Shown here: piece after piece, positions 42,843 to 51,321 of the stretch | How positions within the stretch are numbered: the stretch's first letter is position 1 | Layout: each line of letters opens with the position of its first letter | NCBI GenBank assembly: GCA_020846875.1 | Contig: JADLDB010000067.1 | Location: 79,067 to 143,066 of the forward strand | Origin: Myxococcales bacterium | GTDB lineage: Bacteria; Myxococcota; Myxococcia; Myxococcales; Myxococcaceae | Direction: 5' to 3' | Length of the DNA: 64,000 bases | Made by a program: the position numbers and the translations under genes | Notes under the pieces: generated by a model | Databases searched by the model: none | What the model was told of the DNA's origin: nothing | The model's input: the letters and a program-made list of their open reading frames with translations, nothing else

Positions 42843-43904
42843 ATGCTGCCCTTCGCCCCGCCGCTGGAGCCGATGCTCGCCCAGGCGCAGGAAGAGATCC
42901 CCAGCGGCGCCGGCTGGTCCTTCGAGCCGAAGTGGGACGGCTTCCGCTGCGTGGTGTTCCGCGACGGCGACGCGGTGCACCTGTCGAGCCGCAACGGCCA
43001 GCCGCTCCAGCGCTACTTCCCCGAGGTGGTGGAGGCGCTCCAGCGCGCCTTGCCGGAGCGGTGCGTGGTGGATGGCGAGATCATCCTCCCCGGGGAGCGC
43101 GGGCTGGACTTCGGCGCGTTGCAGGCGCGCATCCACCCGGCGGCCTCGCGCGTGCAGAAGTTGTCGAAGCAGACTCCGGCGGGCTTCGTGGCCTTCGATC
43201 TCCTGGCGCTGGGCGACGACGACTGGCGGGGGCGGCAAGGCGCCGAGCGGCGCATGGAGCTCGTCCGCGTCGTCACCTCCAGCGAGCAGGTCTTCGTCAC
43301 CCCCCAGACGCAGGACGCCGAGGTGGCGCGGCGCTGGTTTGTGGACTTCGAGGGCGCGGGCTGCGACGGGGTGATCGCACGCCGGGACGAGCTGCCCTAC
43401 CAGAGCGGCAAGCGGGTGATGGTGAAGGTGAAGCACCACCGCACCGCGGACTGCGTGGTGGGCGCGTACCGGGAAGGAAAGGCGAAGGGCACGGTGGGCT
43501 CGCTCCTGCTGGGGCTCTACGGCGAGGACGGCGCGCTGCACCACGTCGGCCACACCTCGTCCTTCACGGCGAAGGAGAAGCGCGAGCTCAAAGAGAAGCT
43601 GGCGCCGCTGGAGGGCGGCGTGTCCTTCGGCAGTGGCCGCACGCCCGACGCGCCCAGCCGCTGGTCGAAGGACAGGGACGACGAGCCGACCTGGGTGGCG
43701 CTGTCCCCTACTCTGGTGTGTGAGGTCCGCTACGACTACCTGCAGGGCCCGCGCTTCCGGCACGCGACCACCTTCCTGCGGTGGAGGACGGACAAGGCGC
43801 CCGCGGACTGCACCTTCGCGCAGCTCTTGCCGCCTCACCCCTTCTCCTTGCGCGCCATCGTCGCGCTGGGCCGCGGAGGGCAGGGTGTCGCTGCGCCCCG
43901 CTGA
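42843..43904 (+). CDS. ATP-dependent DNA ligase, LigC-like
   Basis: A 353-residue two-domain ligase. The adenylation domain carries motif I EPKWDGFR (Lys about residue 30), motif III VDGEIILPGERG, motif IV GCDGVIARRDELPY and motif V VMVKVKHHRTADCVV. The OB domain follows (VGSLLLGLYGEDG ... RFRHATTFLRWR). There are no polymerase or phosphoesterase domains, unlike LigD, so it is the stand-alone LigC type used in nick sealing or end-joining. No Ku gene is adjacent. The last 20 bases overlap the NFACT gene start. Confidence 0.9.
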   Translation: MLPFAPPLEPMLAQAQEEIPSGAGWSFEPKWDGFRCVVFRDGDAVHLSSRNGQPLQRYFPEVVEALQRALPERCVVDGEIILPGERGLDFGALQARIHPAASRVQKLSKQTPAGFVAFDLLALGDDDWRGRQGAERRMELVRVVTSSEQVFVTPQTQDAEVARRWFVDFEGAGCDGVIARRDELPYQSGKRVMVKVKHHRTADCVVGAYREGKAKGTVGSLLLGLYGEDGALHHVGHTSSFTAKEKRELKEKLAPLEGGVSFGSGRTPDAPSRWSKDRDDEPTWVALSPTLVCEVRYDYLQGPRFRHATTFLRWRTDKAPADCTFAQLLPPHPFSLRAIVALGRGGQGVAAPR

Positions 43905-45381
43905 GCTGGAGCTGCTGGCCGCCGAGGTGACGCGCGAGCTGGCGTTCGCCGTGGTGCAGAAGGTGAGCGCCCCCACCTCGAGCCGCGTGTACCTGGAGCT
44001 GCGCGTGCCGGGGCGGACCGAGGTGCTGTCCCTCTGTGCAGAGCCGGGCGTGGCGCGGCTGTCGGCCGTCGAGGCGCGGCCGCCGAACCCTCCCACGCCG
44101 CCGGGCTGGCAGGCGGTGCTGCGCAGAGAGCTGACCGGGGCGAAGCTGCGGGACGCGGAGGCGTTGCCCACTCGGCGGACGCTGCTGCTTCACCTCGAGC
44201 GAGAGCCACCCCAGCCCCGTCTTCGAGCGTGGCGCGACCCGGACGCACCCGCTCCGCGAGCCTCTTCGGCGGAGCAGGAAGGTGGGACGCGGGCCGAGGC
44301 GGACGGGCGGCGCCTCCTCACGTTGGTCCTGGAGCTGGGCACGGCACCGGCGCTCGCGCTCCTCGCTCATGGCGCACGGATCCTCGCGCTGTCCTCTCCC
44401 GCCCGAGAAGGGCTCAAGGTGGGAGGCTCCTGGGCTCCGCTGGACGAGCGGCCCTCGGGGGACGCGCCGTCGCGGCTCCAGAGCGACTTCGTGCACCTGC
44501 GCCTCGCGCACGGCGCGGAAGGCCTCTTCGGGCCCGTCGAGCAGGCGAAGTGGACGGACGCGCGGAGGGCGCCCTTGCTGGCGAAGCTCAAGCGCTTGTC
44601 CAGGACGCGCGAGAAGGTGCGGGGCGATCTGGAGCGCGCCGCCCGCGCCGGCGACTTCCGCCGGGAGGGCGAGCTGCTCGCGCAGAACCTCCACCGGCTG
44701 ACGCGCGGCGCGAGCAGCGTGATCCTGCCCGAGTACCTCGAAGACGGCGCCACCCGGGAGGTGACGATCGCGCTCGATCCGAAGCGCACGCCCCGCGCCG
44801 AGGTGGACTGGCGCTTCCACCAGTACAAGAGACTCCAGCGGGGGACCGAGTTGGCCCGCGCGCGGCTCGCCTCCCTGGACGCGGAGGAGGAGTCGCTGAA
44901 GCGAGAGCTCGAGCGACTCGACGCCCTGGCGCCGGGGCCTCCTCCCGTCGAGGCGCTCCGCCGCGAGAAGCCCGGCCAGGCCCCGCTGCCTCCCTACCGC
45001 GAGTACGTGGGGCAGGGCAGCCAGCGGATCTGGGTCGGCCGCGGCTCCACCCACAACGACACGCTCACCTTCCGGGTGGCCAGGCCCTTCCACCTCTGGC
45101 TGCACGCGCGCGGCGTGCCGGGTGCTCACGTGGTGGTGCCGCTGGAGAAGGGCGCGCCGCTCTCCAGCGAGGTGTTGATCGACGCCGCGCACCTCGCGCT
45201 CCACCACTCCGAGCTCAAGGGCGAGCCGCGCGGCGAGGTGAGCTACACGCCGGTGAAGTTCGTGCGGAAGGCGAAGGACGCGGGGCCCGGCGCGGTCACC
45301 TTCACCCGCGAAAAAACCGTCCTCCTTCGCGTCGAGCCCGAGCGCCTCGCGCGCCTGCTCGCGAGCGAGCAAAGCCGCTGA
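43885..45381 (+). CDS. NFACT-family protein, RqcH/Rqc2-like
   Basis: A 498-residue protein from GTG 43885 with GGAGGG just upstream. The N-terminal half is a divergent NFACT-N domain (LRVPGRTEVLSLCAE, LVLELGTAPALALLA); a central helical, Arg-rich coiled coil (residues about 220-360) follows; the C-terminal NFACT-R domain is clear: YREYVGQGSQRIWVGRG, STHNDTLTFRVARPFHLWLH and LHHSELKGEPRGEVSYTPVK. RqcH proteins tag stalled nascent chains with alanine on the 50S subunit. Whether the NFACT-N residues needed for tRNA binding are kept is uncertain. It overlaps the ligase gene by 20 bases. Confidence 0.85.
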   Translation: MSLRPAELELLAAEVTRELAFAVVQKVSAPTSSRVYLELRVPGRTEVLSLCAEPGVARLSAVEARPPNPPTPPGWQAVLRRELTGAKLRDAEALPTRRTLLLHLEREPPQPRLRAWRDPDAPAPRASSAEQEGGTRAEADGRRLLTLVLELGTAPALALLAHGARILALSSPAREGLKVGGSWAPLDERPSGDAPSRLQSDFVHLRLAHGAEGLFGPVEQAKWTDARRAPLLAKLKRLSRTREKVRGDLERAARAGDFRREGELLAQNLHRLTRGASSVILPEYLEDGATREVTIALDPKRTPRAEVDWRFHQYKRLQRGTELARARLASLDAEEESLKRELERLDALAPGPPPVEALRREKPGQAPLPPYREYVGQGSQRIWVGRGSTHNDTLTFRVARPFHLWLHARGVPGAHVVVPLEKGAPLSSEVLIDAAHLALHHSELKGEPRGEVSYTPVKFVRKAKDAGPGAVTFTREKTVLLRVEPERLARLLASEQSR

Positions 45382-45400
45382 TCCGCCAATCGCATTCGGC

Positions 45401-45417
45401 GTGACGCTCTGCGTCAC
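45401..45417 (+). promoter_or_regulatory. Palindrome GTGACGC-TCT-GCGTCAC between NFACT and barrel genes
   Basis: A perfect 7-base inverted repeat with a 3-base loop, 19 bases after the NFACT stop. No T-run follows, so it is more like a protein-binding site or a weak hairpin than an intrinsic terminator. The other 283 bases up to 45700 show no gene, only a weak TTGATC (45427-45432) promoter hint. Confidence 0.35.
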
Positions 45418-45700
45418 CCACCTTCGTTGATCCGCTGCGGAGGGGTGTGTTACAGGCCGCGCCCTTTCCGGGGCTTGGGCCCGAGGCTCCACGAGGTGCG
45501 CTTTTCTTGTCGATCGACGCGGTCAGCCTGTGTGCTTCGCTAACGGTCGCCCCGTCGAGTGGCAGACCCGCCAGCCAGGCGTCGGGTGCAGCGCACGACA
45601 GCCGCACCGTGAATCCCGCGACTTGGTCGCGATCGACCCGCCGTGGCGGATGGGCACGCTTGTTGCCCGTGCGTCGCGGCCACTTGAGCCGGAGGCTTGC

Positions 45701-46900
45701 GTGAAGAGACTGTCCACCGCCCTGTTGGGCCTTGCGCTGCTGCCCGCGCTGGCGCTGGCCCAGGCGCCCGCGAGCTCCGAGGTTCCGGCGAAGGAAACGC
45801 AGGCCGCGTCGGGGAATTCCGGCGACGCCCAGCAGACCGCGCCGACCACGCCGCCTCCGACGTCCAGCAGCGCGACGGCGCCAGCGGCGCCCAACCTGAC
45901 GCCCACCACCACTGCGCCCACGGTCAGCAAGAAGAAGAGCGCGCTGGCCAACGCGGTCCAGGCGCGTACGCCGGAGGAGCAGGCCAACCAGTCCGGCTTC
46001 CAGTTCATCGTGGCGCTCGACCACTACCTGGGCGCGGGCACCTTCGTGGACGCGAAGTACTACTCGTACCTGGCGGCCTTCCTCACGGTGGTGCCGCAGT
46101 ACCTCTTCGGCATCGGCAAGCAGCGCCTGGTGGCCAGCGTCACCGCGCGCCTCGCCTACGAGTACACGATGCCCGACGCGGAGACGGGCCGGAAGGTGGG
46201 CTTCTCGGACACGCGCATCGGCTTGTCCGCGCCGGCCATCTTCCGCGACAACGCGTTCACCGGCATCGCCTTCAGCCCCAACATCGGCCTCACGCTGCCC
46301 ACCTCGCCCGAGTCGTGGAACGCGGGGATGATCACCGCCCTGTCCGCCGGCGTCACCATGTCGCGCTCGGTGAAGGTGGTGGACTTCCGGCTCCAGTTGG
46401 GCGGCTCGCGCAGCTTCTACACCTCGGCGCAGTCGGGGGTGCGGGCGTCGGACGCGCGGGACGAGAACGGCAACCTGTACGTCACCTGCCGCACGGGCGA
46501 GCCGGTCTGCGGCTTCAGCAGCATGAACCCGGCCTGGTCCTTCAACATTGGCGGCCAGGTGCAGTGGCGCGCCACCGGCAGCCTGCTCTTCTACGTCGGC
46601 TACACCTTCATCAAGTCCTGGCGGCACGGCGCCACCTACAGCCAGGACGAGTTCACCCCCAAGGCGCTGGACGAGAACGGCAACGCGGTGGCCGACGTGG
46701 GCCTGGGGCAGATGGACCGCACCTCGGCCTTCCTCGGCGCCAGCTACCAGTTGAACGAGCACTACTCGATCGACCTGGGCGTCTCGAACGTCCAGACGCC
46801 GCTGACCCCGACCGGCCAGGTTCGCTTCCCCTTCCTCTCTTTCGGCACCTGGGCGGACAACGCCACCAGCCTCTACTTCACGCTCACCGCCGCCTACTGA
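45701..46900 (+). CDS. Outer-membrane beta-barrel protein
   Basis: A 399-residue protein from GTG 45701 with GGAGG five bases upstream. Signal peptide (LSTALLGLALLPALALAQA), then a Thr/Pro/Ala-rich periplasmic or linker region (residues about 25-85). From about 95 it has alternating strand patterns with aromatic girdles (FQFIVALDHYLGAGTF, YLFGIGKQRLVASVTARLAY, FAFTGIAF-like turns) and ends TLTAAY; a terminal aromatic residue is typical of barrels. No plug or enzyme motif. It is 54 bases ahead of the first giant metalloprotease, and I infer they form a unit. Confidence 0.8.
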   Translation: MKRLSTALLGLALLPALALAQAPASSEVPAKETQAASGNSGDAQQTAPTTPPPTSSSATAPAAPNLTPTTTAPTVSKKKSALANAVQARTPEEQANQSGFQFIVALDHYLGAGTFVDAKYYSYLAAFLTVVPQYLFGIGKQRLVASVTARLAYEYTMPDAETGRKVGFSDTRIGLSAPAIFRDNAFTGIAFSPNIGLTLPTSPESWNAGMITALSAGVTMSRSVKVVDFRLQLGGSRSFYTSAQSGVRASDARDENGNLYVTCRTGEPVCGFSSMNPAWSFNIGGQVQWRATGSLLFYVGYTFIKSWRHGATYSQDEFTPKALDENGNAVADVGLGQMDRTSAFLGASYQLNEHYSIDLGVSNVQTPLTPTGQVRFPFLSFGTWADNATSLYFTLTAAY

Positions 46901-46954
46901 GCCCCTCTCATGACGATCTCGATCTCGACTTCGCAGTCCCAGACCGGAGGCAAC

Positions 46955-49900
46955 ATGCACGCACGTCCCACCCGCGCCCGCCTGCTCGTGGCGGCGCTGA
47001 CCACCCTGTTCGTGGTCGGCTGCGCCCAGAGCAACGGTGACATCAACCGGGTTCAGCCGAACGTGGTGAAGAAGACGGACCTGCTGGACGGGCAGTGGTT
47101 CTTCCGCAACACGGTGACGTGGACGCCGTTCAACACCGGCTTCACCTTCCCCGGCCAGACGGGGAACATGGAGAAGCTGGTGTGGGAGATCCAGGAAGGG
47201 TACCTGGTCGGCTACCGCTCCTACCCGTACACGCTGGGCACCGACACCAACGTCGATCCCACGTCGCTCGTGTCCGGCACCACCGCGAAGTACTGCAACG
47301 CGGAAGGCGTCTGCGCCGGCGGCCAGAGGTACTACGGCGCGCCGGTGGTGGCCTTCGCCATCAAGGGCCAGTTCGACATTCAGCGCGGGTACAACGCGGC
47401 CACGGGCGAGCCCACCAACGTCATCTCTGAGAACAGCACCGACCGGCCGTGGAACGAGCGCGAGTACATCCGCGTGGACTGGGCCACCAACATGCTCAAC
47501 CGCATGTCGGGCATGAGCTGGGGCACGGTGCAGAACCCCAGCGATCCCAAGCTCACCACCAGCAACAACTGGATCCAGCCGAACGAGCCGGGGACCGATC
47601 CGTACGACTGGCCGACGTTCGAGTACCAGGATCGCAACAACGACGGTACGCCCGAGCTGGTCTACTTCGACGTCACCGGCCGCTACATGGCCAACCCCGA
47701 CAGCGTGTACTTCGAGGGGTACGGCAACATTCCGTACTGCTGGTTCGCCGCCTACCTGGGCAGCGTGTACGACTGCAGCTCGAGCGAGATCCACATGCGG
47801 ATCTCCATCGCCAAGGTGGACGAGACCTGGTCGCGTGACTACGAGCCGCTGCTCTACGACAACGATCTGATGTCGCTGTTCGGCTACTTCCGCACCGAGC
47901 GCCTCAACTACGACCGGAAGTTCGGCTACACCAACACCTCGGTGATCCGGCTGGGCCAGCGGCACCGCGTGTGGAAGGAGTACTACCAGAAGGACGCGAA
48001 CGGCCAGGTGACGGGCACGCCGATCCCCATGGCACAGCGCGAGCAGAAGCCGGTGGTCTACTACTTCACGCCGGCCGCGCGGATGGGCGGCGAGGAGCGC
48101 TACGCGGAGTTCTGGGAGCCGGGGCGGATCATCGAGAAGGACTTCGATCGCGCGTTCCGCCGCGCTACCGCGGCCGCCAAGGGCGGCAACTCGGTGTCGC
48201 CGGACAGCGTGGGGCAGATGTTCTACCTCTGCAACAACCCGGTGAAGTCGGGTGACCCCGCGGCCTGCGGCGCGGCGGGCTTCAGCCCGAAGGTGGGCGA
48301 CCTGCGCTACAGCTTCGTCAACACGGTGGCCGAGCCGGTGGCCAACGGGCTGCTCGGGTACGGCCCGAGTTCAGCGGATCCGGAGACGGGTCAGCTCATC
48401 TCCGGCATGTCGAACACGTACACCTGGGGAGTCGACCTCTACGGCCGCAGCGTCACCGACTGGATGCTGCTGCTGTCGGGCGAGCTGGACGAGGGCGACT
48501 ACATGAGCGGCCAGCAGGTGAAGGACTACATGGCCGCCAACCCCGTCTACAACGTGGGCAAGCACCAGCAGGCCATCGGGAAGATCCACGCGGGGCTGCA
48601 GGGCATTCCGCAGAAGAACGACGAGACGAAGGGCGCCTTCCAGCGGCAGACCGAGCGGATGACGTCGCTGATGGCGCGGCTGCGGTCCAACCCCTCGTCG
48701 CTGGCGGGCAAGGGCGACGAGCTGAAGAGGGCAGCCGACGAGCTGGCCAAGCACCCGCAGCTCGAGGCCGCGGTGCTGGACAACCCGGACCTGCAGGTCG
48801 ACTTGATCAACCTGCTGCCGCCGTTCGCGCGCGCCGCCGCCCAGAAGGACCCGGAGTTCCGCCGCGCCGCGGCCCGCGACGTGCTGACGAACTTCTCGGC
48901 CGCCGCGTCCTACGAGCAGAAGCGGATCGAGTGGCTGTCGAAGAACAACATCACCACCTTCGAGTTCTATGACCGGACGCTGGTGGGCTGGGCCAACGAG
49001 CTGCTGCAGAAGCGCACCGCGCGAATCGCCGAGCTGAGGGCCAGCGGCAACCCGGGCTGCGCCAACCCGTTGAGCTGCTCGGACGACGAGGCGAAGCAGA
49101 TCGCCACCGACGAGGTCGCCAAGTTCGTGCGGCAGAACGTGTGGCTGGGCACCGCGCTCCACGAGACGGGCCACACGCTCAACCTGCGCCACAACTTCCA
49201 GGGCTCGTACGACTCGATCAACTACTTCGACCAGTACTGGGACTTCCGGAAAGACACCATCACGGTCGATCAGAACGGCCAGGCCAAGCTGCCGCGCACC
49301 CCGGCGGACATGAAGGCCGCGTCCGACGGGCTGGAGGCCCAGCAGCTCGTGGGCATGCACAACTACGAGTACTCGTCGATCATGGACTACTCCGGGAAGA
49401 TCTACGGGGACTGGCACGGGCTGGGGAAGTACGACGAGGCGGCGATCATCTTCGCGTACTCGGGCGACACCCACCCCGGCTACGTCGAGGTGTTCAAGGG
49501 GGCGCGCGCGAACTCGCAGGCCTTCCCCGGCTCCGACGGCAACATGATGACCATCTCGGGCGCGAAGGGCGATCTGCCGCTGGTGAACGCCACGCACACC
49601 AACCCGAACGTGCGCAACTACACCGAGCGCTACCACTACACGACGGTGCCGCTGCACTTCGGTGAGGGCTCGGACCTGATCACCACGATGAACGACGGTA
49701 TTCAGAAGATCCGCCAGCGCGAGCTCGCGAAGTGGAGCGACGTGAAGGCGGACGAGCAGCGGGTGGCGGATGCGCTCAAGGCCGACCCCACGCTGATCGA
49801 CGACCCGGATCGGGCCGCCGCCCAGTTGGGCAACCCGAGGCTGCGCGTGCCGTACATGTTCTGCAGCGACGAGTCGGCCGACGGGCCGGTGCTGTCCTGC

Positions 49901-51289
49901 AACCGCTTCGACCGCGGCCCGGACTACTTCGAGATGGTGAAGACCAAGCTCGAGGACTACTGGAACTACTACCTCGACTCGCACTTCCGGCGTGATCGCT
50001 CCTTCTTCAGCGGCGATTCGGCGCTGTACCGTACCTACGGGGCGTACAACTTCGCGTCGAACGTCTACAAGCACTGGGTGCTGGAGCAGTTCAAGGAGCC
50101 CACGCCCAGCCAGGAGCAGATCCTCCGGTACAAGGTGGATCCGATGATCCAGGACTACTGGACGATGGCGGTGCTGGACGGCGTCAACTCGCACCTCAAC
50201 GTGATGTCGGTGCCGCCGGACGGGCTGTTCATGTACCGCAACCTGCGCGGCGGCCCCCGCTGGGACGTGATCAGCCAGGGCGAGGACTTCGACTACCTGA
50301 ACGACGAAGGGCGCCAGAAGCTGCAGGACCTGTACACCAGCCGCCTGGGCGGTGAGGACTACGTGATCCTCCCGCGCGGCCTGGGCCGGCGCATGTACAG
50401 CCGGTACGACTACAAGTCGGGCTTCGGCTTCTTCGAGCGCATGCTGGAGGCCGGCCACTACAACGACCAGATCGGCGCGATGTTCGCGGCGGTCATCCCC
50501 GGCATCGACGTGCAGGGGGTGGACGTCACCGCGGACTTCAACCGCTACAACATCAGCTACTACACGGTGTTCCGCCCCGAGTTCCACGACACCTTCAGCG
50601 CGCTGTGGTCGAACGACGAGGAGAAGATCCGCCCCACGCTCTACAAGACGGTGAACAACGCGGGGCAGGTGGAGGACAACGCGGCGATCTTCTGGCGCAT
50701 CTACGTGCGCGGCACCGACTTCTACCAGGGCTTCACCTACCCGGCGGAGATGCCGGGGCAGTGCCAGGGCAACCAGACGCCTCCTGATTGCTTCACGGCC
50801 CTGCAGAACGCGGCGCCCGCCAACATCCAGCTCACCTGGACCAGCCGCATCTACGGCTTGCTCCTCGGCATGGCGCTGTTCCGCACCAACTACGATCTCG
50901 ACTACGCGAAGGCCAACCAGATCTACAAGCTGGGCGGCAGCGAGGCGTTCACCGTGACGCCCGGCTACCACACGCTCGAGGTGCAGGACCCGGTCACCGG
51001 CCACCGCTACCTGGCGGTCGAGCGTGACGGCGCGCCGAAGAACAGCTCCAGCGCCGTCCGGATGATCACCATCGGCCAGGACTACCTGAAGATGGTGAAC
51101 AACCCGGCCACCTGCCCGCTGCCCGACTACATCTTCTTCCTCGGCTACAGTTGCATGTCGGCCGAGTCGGCCAACAACCCCGCCCTGCTGGAGGAGCGCC
51201 GCGAGTACTGGCTGGAGATCTTCCAGGACCAGCTGCGCGACCTCGACCTGATGCGCGGCATGTACCAGGCGTACGGGAAGGCGTTCTGA
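46955..51289 (+). CDS. Giant zinc metalloprotease lipoprotein (metzincin-like), first copy
   Basis: A 1444-residue protein from ATG 46955, GGAGG four bases upstream. Lipoprotein leader ends VVGCAQSNG. The active site is HETGHTLNLRH (about residues 736-746), the extended H-E-x2-H-x5-H zinc motif, with a SIMDY Met-turn about 70 residues later (about 809), so it is a metzincin related to the DUF4953/DUF5117 zinc-dependent group. Large N-terminal beta-rich region (about 30-500), helical segment about 580-720, and a long C-terminal part ending MRGMYQAYGKAF. It is paralogous along its whole length to the next gene, 32 bases away. Confidence 0.88.
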   Translation: MHARPTRARLLVAALTTLFVVGCAQSNGDINRVQPNVVKKTDLLDGQWFFRNTVTWTPFNTGFTFPGQTGNMEKLVWEIQEGYLVGYRSYPYTLGTDTNVDPTSLVSGTTAKYCNAEGVCAGGQRYYGAPVVAFAIKGQFDIQRGYNAATGEPTNVISENSTDRPWNEREYIRVDWATNMLNRMSGMSWGTVQNPSDPKLTTSNNWIQPNEPGTDPYDWPTFEYQDRNNDGTPELVYFDVTGRYMANPDSVYFEGYGNIPYCWFAAYLGSVYDCSSSEIHMRISIAKVDETWSRDYEPLLYDNDLMSLFGYFRTERLNYDRKFGYTNTSVIRLGQRHRVWKEYYQKDANGQVTGTPIPMAQREQKPVVYYFTPAARMGGEERYAEFWEPGRIIEKDFDRAFRRATAAAKGGNSVSPDSVGQMFYLCNNPVKSGDPAACGAAGFSPKVGDLRYSFVNTVAEPVANGLLGYGPSSADPETGQLISGMSNTYTWGVDLYGRSVTDWMLLLSGELDEGDYMSGQQVKDYMAANPVYNVGKHQQAIGKIHAGLQGIPQKNDETKGAFQRQTERMTSLMARLRSNPSSLAGKGDELKRAADELAKHPQLEAAVLDNPDLQVDLINLLPPFARAAAQKDPEFRRAAARDVLTNFSAAASYEQKRIEWLSKNNITTFEFYDRTLVGWANELLQKRTARIAELRASGNPGCANPLSCSDDEAKQIATDEVAKFVRQNVWLGTALHETGHTLNLRHNFQGSYDSINYFDQYWDFRKDTITVDQNGQAKLPRTPADMKAASDGLEAQQLVGMHNYEYSSIMDYSGKIYGDWHGLGKYDEAAIIFAYSGDTHPGYVEVFKGARANSQAFPGSDGNMMTISGAKGDLPLVNATHTNPNVRNYTERYHYTTVPLHFGEGSDLITTMNDGIQKIRQRELAKWSDVKADEQRVADALKADPTLIDDPDRAAAQLGNPRLRVPYMFCSDESADGPVLSCNRFDRGPDYFEMVKTKLEDYWNYYLDSHFRRDRSFFSGDSALYRTYGAYNFASNVYKHWVLEQFKEPTPSQEQILRYKVDPMIQDYWTMAVLDGVNSHLNVMSVPPDGLFMYRNLRGGPRWDVISQGEDFDYLNDEGRQKLQDLYTSRLGGEDYVILPRGLGRRMYSRYDYKSGFGFFERMLEAGHYNDQIGAMFAAVIPGIDVQGVDVTADFNRYNISYYTVFRPEFHDTFSALWSNDEEKIRPTLYKTVNNAGQVEDNAAIFWRIYVRGTDFYQGFTYPAEMPGQCQGNQTPPDCFTALQNAAPANIQLTWTSRIYGLLLGMALFRTNYDLDYAKANQIYKLGGSEAFTVTPGYHTLEVQDPVTGHRYLAVERDGAPKNSSSAVRMITIGQDYLKMVNNPATCPLPDYIFFLGYSCMSAESANNPALLEERREYWLEIFQDQLRDLDLMRGMYQAYGKAF

Positions 51290-51321
51290 CCATGACTCAC
51301 CGCACTTCGAAGGAAATGACC

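Noticed and set aside
42618..44171. Long minus frame opposite the ligase gene.
   Set aside because: Low-complexity Arg/Ala/Glu sequence without motifs, fully overlapped by the well-supported ligase and NFACT genes.
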